From: Hyalella azteca
Taxonomy: Eukaryota; Arthropoda; Malacostraca; Amphipoda; Hyalellidae
NCBI RefSeq assembly: GCF_000764305.2
Contig: NW_025940754.1
Location: forward strand, 62,001-126,000
Reading direction: 5' to 3'
DNA length: 64,000 nt
The translations under genes were made by a program, and so were the position numbers. Shown here one piece after another: positions 34,428 through 47,159 of this stretch (position 1 is its first letter; each line of letters opens with the position of its first letter). The notes under the pieces were generated by a model that worked only from the letters and a program-made list of their open reading frames with translations, did not search any database and was not told the DNA's origin.

Positions 34428-34850
34428 AGACTGAGACGTTAATGGGCGACCGTAATTGATGGAGGAGGTGATCATTCGGGAGTCAGGCGAGACTGAGACG
34501 TTAATGGGCGACCGTAATTGATGGAGGAGGTGATCATTCGGGAGTCAGGCGAGACTGAGACGTTAATGGGCGACCGTAATTGATGGAGGAGGTGATCATT
34601 CGGGAGTCAGGCGAGACTGAGACGTTAATGGGCGACCGTAATTGATGGAGTAAGTGATCATTCTGGAGTCAGGCGAGACTGAGACGTTAATGGGAGCCGT
34701 AATTGATGGAGTAAGTGATCAATCTGGAGTCAGGCGAGACTGAGACGTTAATGGGAGCCGTAATTGATGAAGGAGGTGAGCATTCGAGAGTCAGACGAGA
34801 CTGAGACGTTAATGGGCGACCGTAATTGATGGAGTAAGTGATCTTTCTTG
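34428..34850 (+). repeat. 62-bp tandem repeat with a recurrent donor-like site
   Basis: About seven units: gactgagacgttaatgggcg, accgtaattgatggag, then gaggtgatcattcgggagtc. Several units instead read gatggaGTAAGTGATC, which is a good 5' splice consensus on the plus strand. No coding exon was recognised upstream. Confidence 0.9.
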
Positions 34851-35504
34851 ATTACTTGATGTAGTCAAGGCAATGTTTACGTCCGATGATCATGGCTTAA
34901 TGCAGGCTGTACATTTTCGAGATCAAATCTAATAAAAAATGCTCCACTTAGCCTTATATAAGTTTGCTAAAGGCTAAGTTTTCAACACTACCATGTTTTT
35001 CATCCTGCACTTGTTTGAAAAGATTTTCATCCAGTTCATTCCCTCTAGCAGTAAAATTACATTATAACGAAATTGTGATGTAAAAGTGAGACTTCTATAG
35101 TTTTTCATTGAAATGACATAGTTGATTTTAAAACCTAATTTCGGTTTATTTCGTAAAGCAAGCTTCGACCTCACATGTATACGAAAATTGCGTGACGGTA
35201 TATTTTTAGTCCCGTTATAATTTTGAGAAATTTTTCATTTATTTCTCAAAAAATAATCCTAATAAAAAATTTGCTGCGCATCGCAGTTGTTTTCGAATTG
35301 CTACCCTCACATATGTTAAAGAACGAAATCACTCAACCACGTTTACTATTGAACTCCGTTGTGTTTCATGACGCCAGCCGCTATCAGGGACGGCATGTGC
35401 TGCTGCCTCAGCTGCCGACACAAAATTTTTGTTATAAATTTGGGGCCACGGCGAGTCTGGCGCAGCGTGATACGCCCTGACGCTTGTGATGAATGAGGCG
35501 TAGA

Positions 35505-35765
35505 TGATGGTGAGCGTTATTGGGCGCTGGAGTTATTGAGTGCCGGTGTTATTGCGGATACTGTTGTACGGTGAGGGTTATTGAATGCCACAGTTATTGC
35601 GGATACTGTTGTACGGTGAGGGTTATTGAGTGCCGGTGTTATTGCAGATACTGTTGTACGGTGAGCGTTATTGAGTGCCGGTGTTATTGAACGGTGAGCG
35701 TTATTGGGTGCCGGTGTTATTGCAGATACTGTTGTACGGTGAGCGTTATTGAGCGGCGGAGTTAT
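35505..35765 (+). repeat. 45-bp tandem repeat, each unit with GGTGAGC
   Basis: About six units of gtgagcgttattgagtgccg, gtgttattgcagatactgtt, gtacg. Each unit junction reads acgGTGAGC or acgGTGAGG, donor-like on the plus strand. The preceding GC-rich 35330-35500 has stops in all plus frames near the junction, so an exon there is not supported. Confidence 0.9.
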
Positions 35766-38700
35766 AGCAAATATAATTGTCTTTCACTAACTATGCATAC
35801 ATCAAGCCTAGTGTCCCACCAAATATCATAACGTGACTACCTATATGATTGATGCCTTTAATTTTATGATTGTTATTGAGAAAATTGCTGATAACAATTT
35901 GTATATAAATTTATTTATGCTGATAACAACTATTTATTCATAAGTTGATGAGGACTGAAGTAGCCATGTGTTGCTAGTCCAGTCAGGATATAAATATCCG
36001 TGGTATCGAATTGCGACTTTCGGTCACAGGATGTAGGAGTCCGGACTGAGAATCTGAAACGTTCCTGACACAAACCAATAATATTTTTGACCTGCTTGGT
36101 TACAGAAACCTACCTGCGTGAATGAATATATAAACGTGCACAAATAATATATCAACACTGATCAGTTCGCTATCTAATATGAATAATCGCAAACATGATA
36201 AATTACAGAAAATAACACAGAAGAATAAAATAATATTGCACAGTTCTGTGATAACGCTCTTCGGCCGCAAGAAAACAAAAAAAATAATAATAATAATAAC
36301 GCAGACCACAATATAAATTCGAATCGCAAAAAAAGAGATGAAAATGATGTTCAACAGTAAGAAAAATTTTAAAACCCAATACTGTATAGCCTTTCAAACC
36401 ATTCTAAAAATATATATATTTTTTTATTTTTCTATGTTACATTGCTGCAAGGTCATTGCACATTTAGGGGGCGCTTATTGACATTGCGTGCTGGTAATAT
36501 TACATGTACTTTGCTGGGAGAATGTTATGTTGTCGGAATGGAGTTATTCGAATTCTGGGAAAGGAGAAAGTTTTTGAGCGCTCTAGTTATTGAAATTAAA
36601 ATTGAACGAAGAACTCCGTTCAGTGCCCAAGTTTTTGCAAACAACTGGTAACAAAAATGGTTATGGAATTCTGTGTTTATCTTTGGCAGGGTTATTTGCA
36701 TCATATTTGATGGACGATACATAACCCTCGTTGCGCGATCATTAAAACCGTAATAAAACAATAGGCCGAACATCGAAAAAGCATTTTTATTCAATTTTAA
36801 ACATACAATGTACCTGAAGAAATTAAATTTAAATAAAATTAAATCGTTTCAAAACATGTCGTTCTTTATAAGTTTTGTCAAACTGTGTAGGTTTACATAT
36901 GATCCTTCTGAAATGGCAGAGTAATAATAGCAAATTGACTGGTTGAAATAACATTTAACAACATTACAAATAACATTTAAAATAACCCAAATAACATTTA
37001 AAAGGAGTCTCGAGTTTCCGATATTTTTCAAGTAGAATCTTACTTCAAAATGTCTGAGATACTGAATTATATGTCAATACATTACGTAAAACTGTGTGTG
37101 TTTTCTACTATTGTAGTAGGTAGGGTCCTGCCTAGTACGGACATGAACATTTTTGTGCTGAAGGAGGGAAAGCTTCACACGGTTCAACTTGATGCAGAAA
37201 ACTTGACACGGCTCAATTGTAAACAAGATTGTATAGCTCAAAAATATTGTCTTGGCAAGCCAGTTTGGCTCTATGATTCATAAGCATTGTAATGATATTG
37301 AATGAAAGAAATTTTTCAGGAATTGGCAAAGCGGATGTCTAAAAAAATAAATTCACAATAATAATCTAATCCTTGAGATTTTAACACCGGATCTCTGGAA
37401 TATTCAATGTAGACCGGAATATACTATCACTATGGTGTGTACTAAAACCTTTAAATACATGATTTACATATTCCATAGCTTCACATTATAAATCAGTCTG
37501 CCATGGCGAAGAAATTTCTCTGGCAGGAATTTTGGGCTTCATAGAAAGTATTCTAGAGCTGACTTTTTCCAATCTAAACTCATTCAACTACTGATCAATA
37601 TTAGGACCCCACGCTCTATCCTTGTATATGTAGATATTAAATAGTGCATTCTATTAAAATCAATCGCTCTACATGACAAATCTGCATCAACCAACTACAT
37701 ATATGATATATAATATATTTTAAGTCTGACGGAAGTTGCGTCGTTGCAATAAATTATGTTCGCAACAATTATCTATTGAAAAAACGTATATATATATATA
37801 TACGTTCCATTCCCTGATAATATAAATCAACTAATTCTCTGGTCATCAATCGCACGTGTATAAACAATTAAATTCTGCCATCTAATACTAATATATATAT
37901 ACGTGGACTCAAAATAGGCAATTATCACCTCAGCAATGAAGCAATTTCCTTCACTCTCAAATTTCAGGTCGTCAGTCTTTTTTGAGGTAGAGAGAAATTT
38001 CACGGCGAGAAAACAGTTGTGTGGACCAGTGAACGTCGCTGGAAATTCAGGAGCGTGCGCCAAGAATAAAATAAGAATGCGGTAAGTCTGTTTGCTTAAG
38101 TTTATATTTTCAGCAAAGTCAAGTAAGTTATAATGCCTAATTATGAACTCGTTCCTTAAGCTGTGTTCTTACTCTGTTATATAACTTTGCAATCCTTGAA
38201 GCTTCATAAAAACTAAATGCTGCAAATCCACTCGTTGGGGCCTTACTCCCCCATCCAATCTGTCACTTGTCCACATGAGTTACAAGGGTTCGACTTGATT
38301 GAAAAATGGTCACTGCGAGCATAGTTAGCAGGACGTGTTCTATTAATCCGTATCCTAGTCCAATTCTAAAATATTTATTGTTGGATAACGGCTGTTATCG
38401 AGAAGCCAAAGCTCTGCTCAATATAGAAGAACTTTCTTCGCATTTTGCTTTTGCTATTTTCATGAATGAAATGATACCAGAACTATGAAGCAGTTAACTG
38501 CCACTCATAGAAAACGAATTAATAATTCTGAAAACCTTTTATATTCAACATTCACAGTAAAGTCCAATTTGCAATGTTACAAATGCTGTTGATACTAAAC
38601 TAAAGTTGACGTTGACAGATACGAACCAAAATAATAAAAAAAACTATTTACGTACAAATAAGTTCCTTTTGACGTAACAGAATAATTTTTTAGTACGAAG

Positions 38701-40431
38701 GAATTAGTTCTATACGCATAGTTTACAATATTTTTCAAAGTGATTTCATTGAGCGTTCCCTACAAACAATAATTAACTAATACCTAATAACTTAGACTTT
38801 CTTTTAAAAATATGAGATCTTGCATATTAGTAATAATTATTATAGTTTAACCATATTTTTACAGATGCATTATTATTTATTCCATTTTCGATAAACGCAG
38901 GAAATTATTTCTTAATAATTAGTTGTGTAGGAAAATTATTGAATGATGTTAATTACTTCTTTGTTTTTCAGTGACCAAAATGAGATTAAAATTATTAGAA
39001 AAATATGCATTTTACGCCAGTTTTAAAGTTATTACGAAATGTATCGTCGAAGTCTCTATTTTATATTATCTGGATTATTTATTTTATCATTATAATTATT
39101 CATATTGATATCATGATGATCGATAAATATACCATTACGACTGCTTCTATATAAATAATTTTGTTGTCAAATGTTCACAGAGACATGAAACTTACTTTTG
39201 AATAAATGTATACGCAGATTTTTTTTAAATAAATGTTCGGATGCAAATGAATAATTATCAAGTTTATGATTATAATGTTGCATATACTCTAAGAAGTGGT
39301 TTCAAAGGAAATTAATATAAGAGTAATATAATTATAGAAAGTAATTATTCATATTTTTCACCATTAATAATGTTGCTTTTCATTCCTCCGAGTTGAAAAC
39401 GAGTGTAGATATAATTTCAAATCATATAAACATAGTTTTCCGTTCATTTTTGGGGTATGCATGTGTATATTTCACATAAACTAAAATTTTAAGCTGTTAT
39501 TCCCCTGCACAATAAAAATTCCCTATGAAGGAAAGTGAAGCGCCGGAAATTCGCCAAAGTGACCGTCATAATTCATAAGGTTTTTGGTACTCAAGTTGTC
39601 AGCGTCGTGGGCGTTTCTTGGAATCTCATCCAAACGGTAAATTTTCAGCCAGAAATATTCCTGTTTCCTTACGTCTTTTAATACTCACGGGCCTAATCAG
39701 GGCTACCAAGAAATAATATTTACAGATCAAATATATTCGATCTAATGTTAGCGGATCTAATTTCTCGGGCGAGGTTTGGACCCAATATTTAAAAGGTTAG
39801 AAAACTCAACATGAGCTTAATTCCTCCCACTCTTAGGTTGTGGAGTCGAATACTTCACAGAAAGTGCCATTTGGAAAATGCGCAATTAATTTTATTAATT
39901 TTCATGACTGATAAATAAAGGGTTTAATTCATAGCTAAATCGTTTAAAGCATTGCTAAATTTGTTGCTCCTGTATGGTGTATTTTTAAATATCCAAAAAA
40001 TAATTTTTTCGTCACAGTCGATAATTAATAATTCATATTTGAGGTTAAGCATGTTGAATAGTGACTGAATAAATTTTTTTTCGTCAGCTAGTTAGCAACG
40101 GAGTTCGGGGAAAAAATTACTTTCTGGTGCTTGGATCAAATTGGCGGGGGTTTTGAATTCAATATTGAATAACAAGTGCTGAATCTTTTCTGGCCTGCTA
40201 TTAGTCGCACATAAGCCGGCACAAGCCGCCTGTAATTTGCAACAGGATCTCAAAAAATTTCCAATGGGTAATCTGTTGACAGAGAAAATTTGAGATGTAA
40301 AAATATAATTTCAAAATTCTCTCAAAAATTTCCAAAAAAAGATCAATGACATTTAAAATTTTTCAGGGAAAATTTTGAAGATCAATGAATATGTTGACAT
40401 TCTGAAGATCAATGTCAACAAGAGCCTGATA
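35766..40431. other. Intergenic, no gene seen
   Basis: AT-rich sequence with (AAT)n near 36280-36300 and (TA)n near 37788-37804. A 77-codon plus frame at 37050-37283 (NIFVLKEGKLHTVQLDAENL) looks a little protein-like but belongs to no family I recognise and has no flanking support. Confidence 0.4.
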
Positions 40432-41426
40432 CAGAGTGCGGCAGAGAGGACGGACGGGTTTAAAAACGTCATAAAACTGTATATTTTTTACTGAAAAGCA
40501 ACTTTATTGATGCAATCAGATTCACAAAAAAATAGCATTTCGCAGAGTTAAGTGTGAAAAATAATATCTGGCATGTGGTGGCCGAAATTGTTGATTCAGT
40601 GCTGTAGGCGTTCTTGAATGTTCGCGTAGACTCCCTCCAACACCGCTTTCTCAACATGCGCGACTTCCACGCGAATTGCGTCCTTTAATTCGTCCAGAGT
40701 TCGGAGATTTTGTTCGTATACTTTAGCCTTGAGATGTCACCATAAGAAAAACGCATATGGATAAATCTGGGGACCGAGGAGGCCAACGAACATCGCCAAA
40801 CCTGGAAATAAGGCGACCAGGGAAGAATGGGCGGATGACGTCCATTGATGCTCTGGCTGTGTGAGCGGATGCTCATCCTGCTGGAACCACACATGTCGGG
40901 TTGGAACACGATGCCATTATAATTCAGGGACAAAGAAGTTGGTCATCATTTCTTTGTAGCGCTCTGAGTTCACTGTAACAGCACAACCATTACCGTCTTC
41001 AAAGAAGTATGGGCCAATGATGCACGTTTGCGATGCAGCACACCAAACCGTTATACCTATGGGCTGTGCAGCGGTCTTTCGTGTAACTGTTGCGGATTTT
41101 CATTTGCCCAATAACGGAAATTTTGCTGGTTAACCATGCCGTTTAGGTGAAAGTGGGCTTCGTCACTCATAAACAATATGAGGTGTTGAGTGGTGTTGGA
41201 GGGAGTAACAATTTGTGCGGTGTTCGAGTCTAAGCGAGCTTACAAGAACGCCTACAGCACTGCATCAACAATTTTGGCCACCACATGCCAGATGTTATTT
41301 TTCACACTTAACTGTGTGAAATGCTATTTCTTAGTGAATCTGATTGCATCAATAAAGTGGTTTTTCAGTAAAAATATACTGTTATATGACGTTTTTAAAA
41401 CCGTCCGTCCTGTCTGCCGCACCCTG
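40432..41426 (-). mobile_element. Fold-back mariner/Tc1-type element, 995 bp, TA target site
   Basis: The ends are CAGAGTGCGGCAGA (40432) and, inverted, TCTGCCGCACCCTG (ending 41426), each flanked by TA (40430-40431 and 41427-41428). The terminal inverted repeats are unusually long, roughly 220 bp: both ends carry the transposase C-terminal region and 3' UTR (for example caccacatgccagat, atcaataaag). The left arm belongs to the transposase remnant; the right arm is an inverted copy sitting where the transposase N-terminus should be. Confidence 0.88.
40560..41185 (-). pseudogene. Mariner/Tc1-type transposase remnant
   Basis: Read from 41185 downwards: LFMSDEAHFHLNGMVNQQNF, then after a frame break TVWCAASQTCIIGPYFFED, NSERYKEMMTNFF, later HVWFQQDEHP, RFGDVRWPPRSPDLS, and KVYEQNLRTLDELKDAIRVE. 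These carry the three DDE/D catalytic positions (SDE, QQD, SPD) of the family. The DNA-binding N-terminus is missing, and stops and frameshifts run throughout, so it cannot be active. Confidence 0.85.
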
Positions 41427-41470
41427 TATCTCGCGCTATGCCTCAGCGACGATGAACCGTATTGTTGAAG

Positions 41471-41614
41471 CTCTATGTTCATGGAGTACCGGGCCTCTCG
41501 TTACCGTGCACCTGACAAGCTCCATGTTCATGGAGTACCGGGCCTCTCGTTACCGTGCACCTGACAAGCTCCATGTTCATGGAGTACCGGGCCTCTCGTT
41601 ACCGTGCACCTGTC
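41471..41614 (+). repeat. 49-bp tandem triplication beside the mariner-like element
   Basis: Three copies of ctccatgttcatggagtacc, gggcctctcgttaccgtgca, cctgacaag, the first and last slightly changed. It begins 45 bp after the element's right end. Each unit contains the palindrome ctccatgttcatggag. Confidence 0.92.
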
Positions 41615-41626
41615 GAACTTTGGTCT

Positions 41627-44448
41627 CGAGTGTCGGGCCGCGACGTTGGTTCTCTAAAGCTTTTCTTATTAGATTTAAAGCTTTAAGTTCTAGGGCAAAT
41701 ATTTATATTTTATAAGTAGAGTCTTTAATCAACCTATTTGTATGGGGAAATAAAATTACAGTTTATACTGAAACAATCTGTCTATAAAATTTTCTGAATT
41801 CTGCACAATCTTTCTCCGAAATTATTTTCACATCCAATGAAGTTTCCAAAAATTCGCCGAATAGGTTGTAAATAGATTGCAATCAGCTTCAAATTTTGGC
41901 ATCACCCGAAAAAAATTGAATAGAAATCCTTGACACAGTCTTTAGAAGAAGGCCTTTAACGCCCGGCAAGCCAGAAAAATCGTATTGGTTTCTCGTCAGA
42001 AGATATTGGCTAGAATGACTATATTGGCCGCGTAATCCCGTTGTTTATCAATCAAAGATTGGCGGTTGTCAACCAAATCGCTGGCGCGATTCATTTGAAA
42101 CCATTTTGTTCTTTGATCAACAAATGAACATTTTGAGACAGCGCCTTGTTGATAGATTGCCGTGTTCCATCTCATTGCGTTATCTCGACCGTTCGGGATA
42201 CAGGATGGCTTTCCATTGTAATTTGTTTCTGGCCGATATTTTTTGATTTTCTGAGGCCATTTTTCTGGCGATGATAGGTTATCACAGTCGAATATTGATG
42301 ACATCGATATTTTTAACGCAGTGTATGCGATTTTTTAGTTATCCAAGCATTTAAAATTAAATCATTAATATAAATTATTATTTAAAGTGATTCATTAAAA
42401 TTAAGAGTTAGTTCGTTCAAATATTCAAATATGAAGACACATATTAGACAAATTTTATTTGATTAACCACAATAATTTTAAAGTGTAAGTTCAAGTTAAA
42501 ATAATTAGTAAATTAATTATTCATTAATATATTAAATATTAATTAATTAATAATTAATTAAATAATGAGGGTAAAGTAATAAAATGATTTTCAATAATTA
42601 GTGACCACGTTTTAACTAATTATGAGATTAATGCAGGGAAGTTAAGATGTATTTTTAACATGAGAATCTCCCGGATGATAACTTTATGATTTTAAAACAT
42701 CTTGACGACCTAAAATAAATTGTAATCTATCATTCAATAAACGTCAATCGCATTGAACGGAGTAATTTGGAACATGCTTCCGAAAACGAAATAATATACT
42801 AGCTACATAATCTTCAAATTTGTGAAATAATCAATTAAGATCGCACATATAATAACTGTTACTCATAATGCCTAGCGTTCAGATTTTGTTCTCAGTCGGC
42901 TTTTTACCCTGCCATTCCCCGATAATAAGAAATAAACTTTTCATACGTAAGAAGATCGAGCTCATAAAAGATGAAGAGGTTAGCGCCAAAACGAGGAGCG
43001 AAGTGATGCATAATTACGGACACGACTGAATTAATTCATGATAATTCTTCAAATTTTCACGACCGTTAGCCAACGCTCCAGACATCGAACAGAGTCTGTA
43101 TATAATATGCTATTTATTTTTCTTGCGACTCGTTCAATAATGGCTTTTCAGAGGAATCACCTTAATTCTATGCTTTAGTAGTGTGCATTACTATTTTACT
43201 TTATGATATAAAGAATTAAATTCTTTAAAAGGATTCCGAGAAAGAAAAAGCCAGTTAAATTGAAGCCGCGAGAGCGAGAAACCCGAGAGAGACGCCTGTT
43301 TTAGATTCACCCTTGTTTTCATATATCATGTTTCGCGAAAAATCTATTCACTCAATATCAGACGATGATAACCTAAACAGTTTTATTTTGCTATGCAAGA
43401 ATAATTATTGGTAGTGATTATGCAATAGTCAGCTTAAAAGTATTGCTCCTTTTCTTATTTCACTGATGATATAATAATAACTATTTTTTGACCCAGCTGA
43501 AAATACGAAATCGTACAAGCAATATTACAGCAGTCAGTGTAGTAAAATGCATATATTCATAAGCATGAATAATGAATTTTAATTTTGTTATTTTAGTAAT
43601 AACTTTGACGTTTTCTCATGTAATGTTACAAGTTCACAGTGAAAAATATTTATACGAGTTCTGTTTGATTTTTGCCTGATCCCAGGTGAATAAATGTTAA
43701 TGACTGGATATTAAGAATTCATATAATTCAAGCAAATTCTCATATCTTTTTAAAAAAATTATGTTGGCCAATGTCATTAAATTAAATTATTCAGCCCTGT
43801 ATGTTTACAAAGTTGTTTTTTTACAGGCCCTAACCTGAACCTGAACACTAACATCTCACCCATCGGTTCAAATAATTTTGCGAGCCTTGTCATAGGGCTT
43901 AGCACACATGTCTCGCCCTAAGGATTGAGGGTTTTTGAAAGCCCACATAAAGGCCTTAGCACACACGTCTAACCCCGTATTTGCAAAGGTTTTGCCAGCC
44001 CATATCCAGGCCTAGGCACGCACGCTCCACTCTGCATGTTCAAGGGAATTTATTTATATTTTTTATTGCTTGATTGTGCGGCGGAGCGCGCGCGGTGTAA
44101 TTAGCAGAGTCTGCGCTGCTGTCGCCGCCAGCGCTGCCATTTCATGGCCGATGCTCACCAGTTCTTTTGTACGGCAAAACTTGAACAATAAATAGACATA
44201 AGCTGTACCTGTAGACTTTTAATTAAGCACGCGCACTTGCTTAACTTTCATAATATTCTGCTGATGAATATATTTTTTAATGCTAAATTTGCTCTAGAAT
44301 AATCATTATAAAATTTCTACTTCAGAAACTAGTTTTTATTTGCATCTGGTGTAAAAATATTAATTATGACCTACAAGTAAAATATTTTCATGCCTAATGT
44401 TACAGTCAATGATTTCTAATGCTCAAATAAAGTACTTAAAATTTTTTT
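41627..44448. other. Intergenic, no gene seen
   Basis: Strongly AT-rich, with an (ATTA)-rich patch near 42500-42570. Around 43850-44030 three loose repeats share ggccttagcacacacgtct or a variant, plus an agcccatat tail, an eroded 60 to 65-bp array. Confidence 0.4.
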
Positions 44449-44666
44449 TTAAAAAACCACGTTTTTCTTGTGGACTGAAAAGTAGAAAATAAATTATGGC
44501 TCGCCCCAAAAAACGTGGATCGGGCTGTACGTTCACCATCAAATTTCCAAAATTCATGTGTTGGGTGCTTTTCGCTTTAATCATAAATCTGCCCGACCCA
44601 CGTTTTTTGGGGCGAGTCATAATTTATTTTCGACTTTTTAGTCCACAAGAAAAACGTGTTTTTTTA
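44449..44666. mobile_element. Palindromic MITE-like element
   Basis: Two inverted arms of about 78 bp (44449-44526 and 44589-44666) match at roughly 95%, both including ccacgtttttcttgtgga or a near copy, gtcgaaaataaattatg and cgccccaaaaaacgtgg. The loop is about 62 bp. Both outer ends run into T-rich or A-rich tracts. There is no coding capacity; the short frames on both strands are mirror readings of the arms. A non-autonomous DNA transposon is the simplest reading. Confidence 0.82.
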
Positions 44667-46443
44667 AAAAGTTTTTTTTTTACGTATTTTATTTTCTCCT
44701 CTTTAGTCTTACATAATATTCATTTTATTTCAGTTGGCCACGCAAATGCACGAAAGAAAATTCTTTTCGAAGTTCTGTAGAAAATTGTATTCGAGGGGAT
44801 ACATTGGTGCATGTAATTTCATTTCATTTCATGCACCAATTGAATAAATTCCACGCATTTCATTGAATAAATACGCCTGGAAACGTGCAACAAATTATTG
44901 ATTATTGTATTGTCATCGGGAGCTGAGCTTCCCTAAAAGTTTCAGAGCGCTAGCTAGCGGGAAAGTTGGTGAAATATCGATTGCAAGATTTGATCATCAC
45001 AGACAGACGGACACGGAAGCGAGCTAAGAAAAACGTGGTAAAATGCGGAAAATTTCTTACATGTAAACTCCATTCAGGTGTAAGCCTCATCACAGTTAAG
45101 TAGTAAATTCATCTACTAGTCCAACGCCCCAGGGGCCACCGTTGAGGCAGAAAGTGTTGCCCGTCATCTGGCGCGTGAGTGTAGTAGCTTGTCGTTGCAC
45201 TGAAATGTACAAAATCTATGTCGTAATTTAAATGAATTTAGCGACTATATCTGTCAATATTGCAGATAAATATCACGAGTAATTTGGTCATTGTTACAGT
45301 AACTTTTATCGTATTATTACCAAATGAATAATATGTATTTTAAAGCGCAGTGATTTGTCTGCTCCTTCGAGTCTCATGGATACCTTTTTTGTATTGTACA
45401 TGCTCCTTTCATTGACACATTTTCCCGCTCGCGCATTTCTTACGTATTTTTCTAGTATTTGACTCCGCAGTTGTGCATTAACAAAATGTCAATGTTACCT
45501 TACATTTGTTACCTCGATAATGAAGAACTTCGTCCCAGAGGATGAAATCTAGGGATTAAGCTGTTACGTTGGATTACCCTCCTGTGTTAACCTGCAGGAT
45601 TTACCGGCTGGGTCAACCTCCTGCACGCACAGCCTACCGTGCAACGCTAGTTTAAACTTTTGTAACAATTAGTTTCACAATTAGCAGCTCAATCCGGCGT
45701 TGCTATGAATAAATAATCCCTGTGAATTGAGAATCGCGCTATCCTAAGTCGCGTCGCTACTTCCAAACTAAAATTATACCATATAGAAAGGTAGTTGAAA
45801 TTTATTTATCATGAAATTATACCTGCTGTTCGAAGTTTGAAATACTTTTATGTTTTTTTTTTCTTAACACTATTAAATCTAATAAATTTAAACGATAAAT
45901 TCTTCTTTATTTGCAAATTTGATTCCGTTTACTAGAAGTTAAATTTCAGCTCCAAAGTAAAAAATGATTGGTATTATCGATGTACCAACAGCTCTTATAT
46001 CTTTACAGTGGCAGCGTTCAACATTTAGGCAAATAAACATACAAATAAATAAACAAACAATCGTATATATAGTTATAATAAATTTCCTTGTTTCAAAAAT
46101 GGCTTCCTATAAAGAAATAAAGTTTATGCTATTGTTTTTAGATGCATGCAGGTCTCAATTAAAAATGTATTGTTGCTTTTTCCGAGAACCAGTAGCTAGG
46201 ATGGCTGGGTGGCTGACTGTGCATTGATCACTATAATTTAGCTTACTAGCAACATTTATAAAATAAATGAATTCAAAAAATGAATGAGAATTTGATTGAA
46301 ATCATTGCATTTACTGGCACATAAGATGTTTAGTCGCCCGAGAATTTTCAGAGTGTTTTCGAAATCTGCACAGATAGACCTGAAGGAATTTAAGTGTACT
46401 TCCTGAATCCCGACACACCACCACATAGTCTATCCTCATTTTT
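44667..46443. other. Intergenic, no gene seen
   Basis: AT-rich sequence. Near 44890-45030 is a stretch (ggtgaaatatcgattgcaag, then cagacagacggacacgg) that resembles part of the dispersed repeat family at 46.4 and 55.0 kb in opposite sense, with low certainty. Confidence 0.4.
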
Positions 46444-46589
46444 AGCGCATTTTCTCATTTATGGAAAAAAGCTATTGTGCTTGCCATGTCCGTCCGTCCG
46501 TCTGTCCGTCTGTCTGTCTGTCCGTCCGTGACTTCACGTTTTCGTCAACGAGAAAATGCGCTCTCTGTCACTCACTGCAGTGAGTATTG
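46444..46589 (+). mobile_element. Dispersed small repeat with short inverted ends, copy 1
   Basis: It starts AGCGCATTTTCTC (46444-46456), and the inverted match GAGAAAATGCGCT is at 46550-46562, followed by a shared tail ctctgtcactcactgcagtg. The centre holds a (TCCG/TCTG)n microsatellite after gccatg. A second copy lies at 54991-55124, with differences in the microsatellite length. Probably a MITE or SINE family. Confidence 0.8.
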
Positions 46590-46944
46590 AGTTATATTTT
46601 TTTAATGGTTGTTCTCTCCAATCGACGCTACTCTCAATCCAACTATCCAGAGTATCTAGAGTATATTGAGTGATGGTCGGGACTCCGACGTCTAGCAATG
46701 AATAGAGGTATGAATAACACTCACTTCAGCGTCTAAAGTTATAATGGCTAAGTAGCCATTGGTACAATGAACTGCCTGGAGTTCGTCTTCGGAGCTCTCG
46801 AATTTTCTGCACCTAATATCTAATGTTGACTCTCTCGTACAAGCGGCTATATGATATTACTAGCAATGTTGTTCTTGCCTGGAAGTTGCTGTATGGCGGA
46901 AAGTTTACCTCAGCATAAAGTTGGGCTTCTACGTGCAGCTAACA

Positions 46945-47158
46945 ATGTTTAGCCAACACTGCTCTACCAACACTGCTCTGCCAACACTGATCTACCAACA
47001 CTGCTCTGCCAACACTGCTCAGCCCACGGTGCTCTGCCAACACAGCTCTGCCAACCCTGCTCAGCCCACGGTGATCTTCCAACATTGCTCTGCCAACACT
47101 GCTCTGCCAACACTGCTCTGCCAACACTGCTCTGCCAACACTGCTCTGCCAACACTGC
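46945..47158 (-). repeat. 14-bp minisatellite (ctctgccaacactg)n
   Basis: About 15 units of ctctgccaacactg with variants tctaccaacactg and cagcccacggtg. Open in several frames on both strands because of its composition; no domain. Confidence 0.93.
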
Positions 47159-47159
47159 T

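Noticed and set aside
37050..37283. 77-codon frame with a protein-like stretch (FVLKEGKLHTVQLDAENL)
   Set aside because: No known family, no splice context and low-complexity neighbours. Too short to call without homology.
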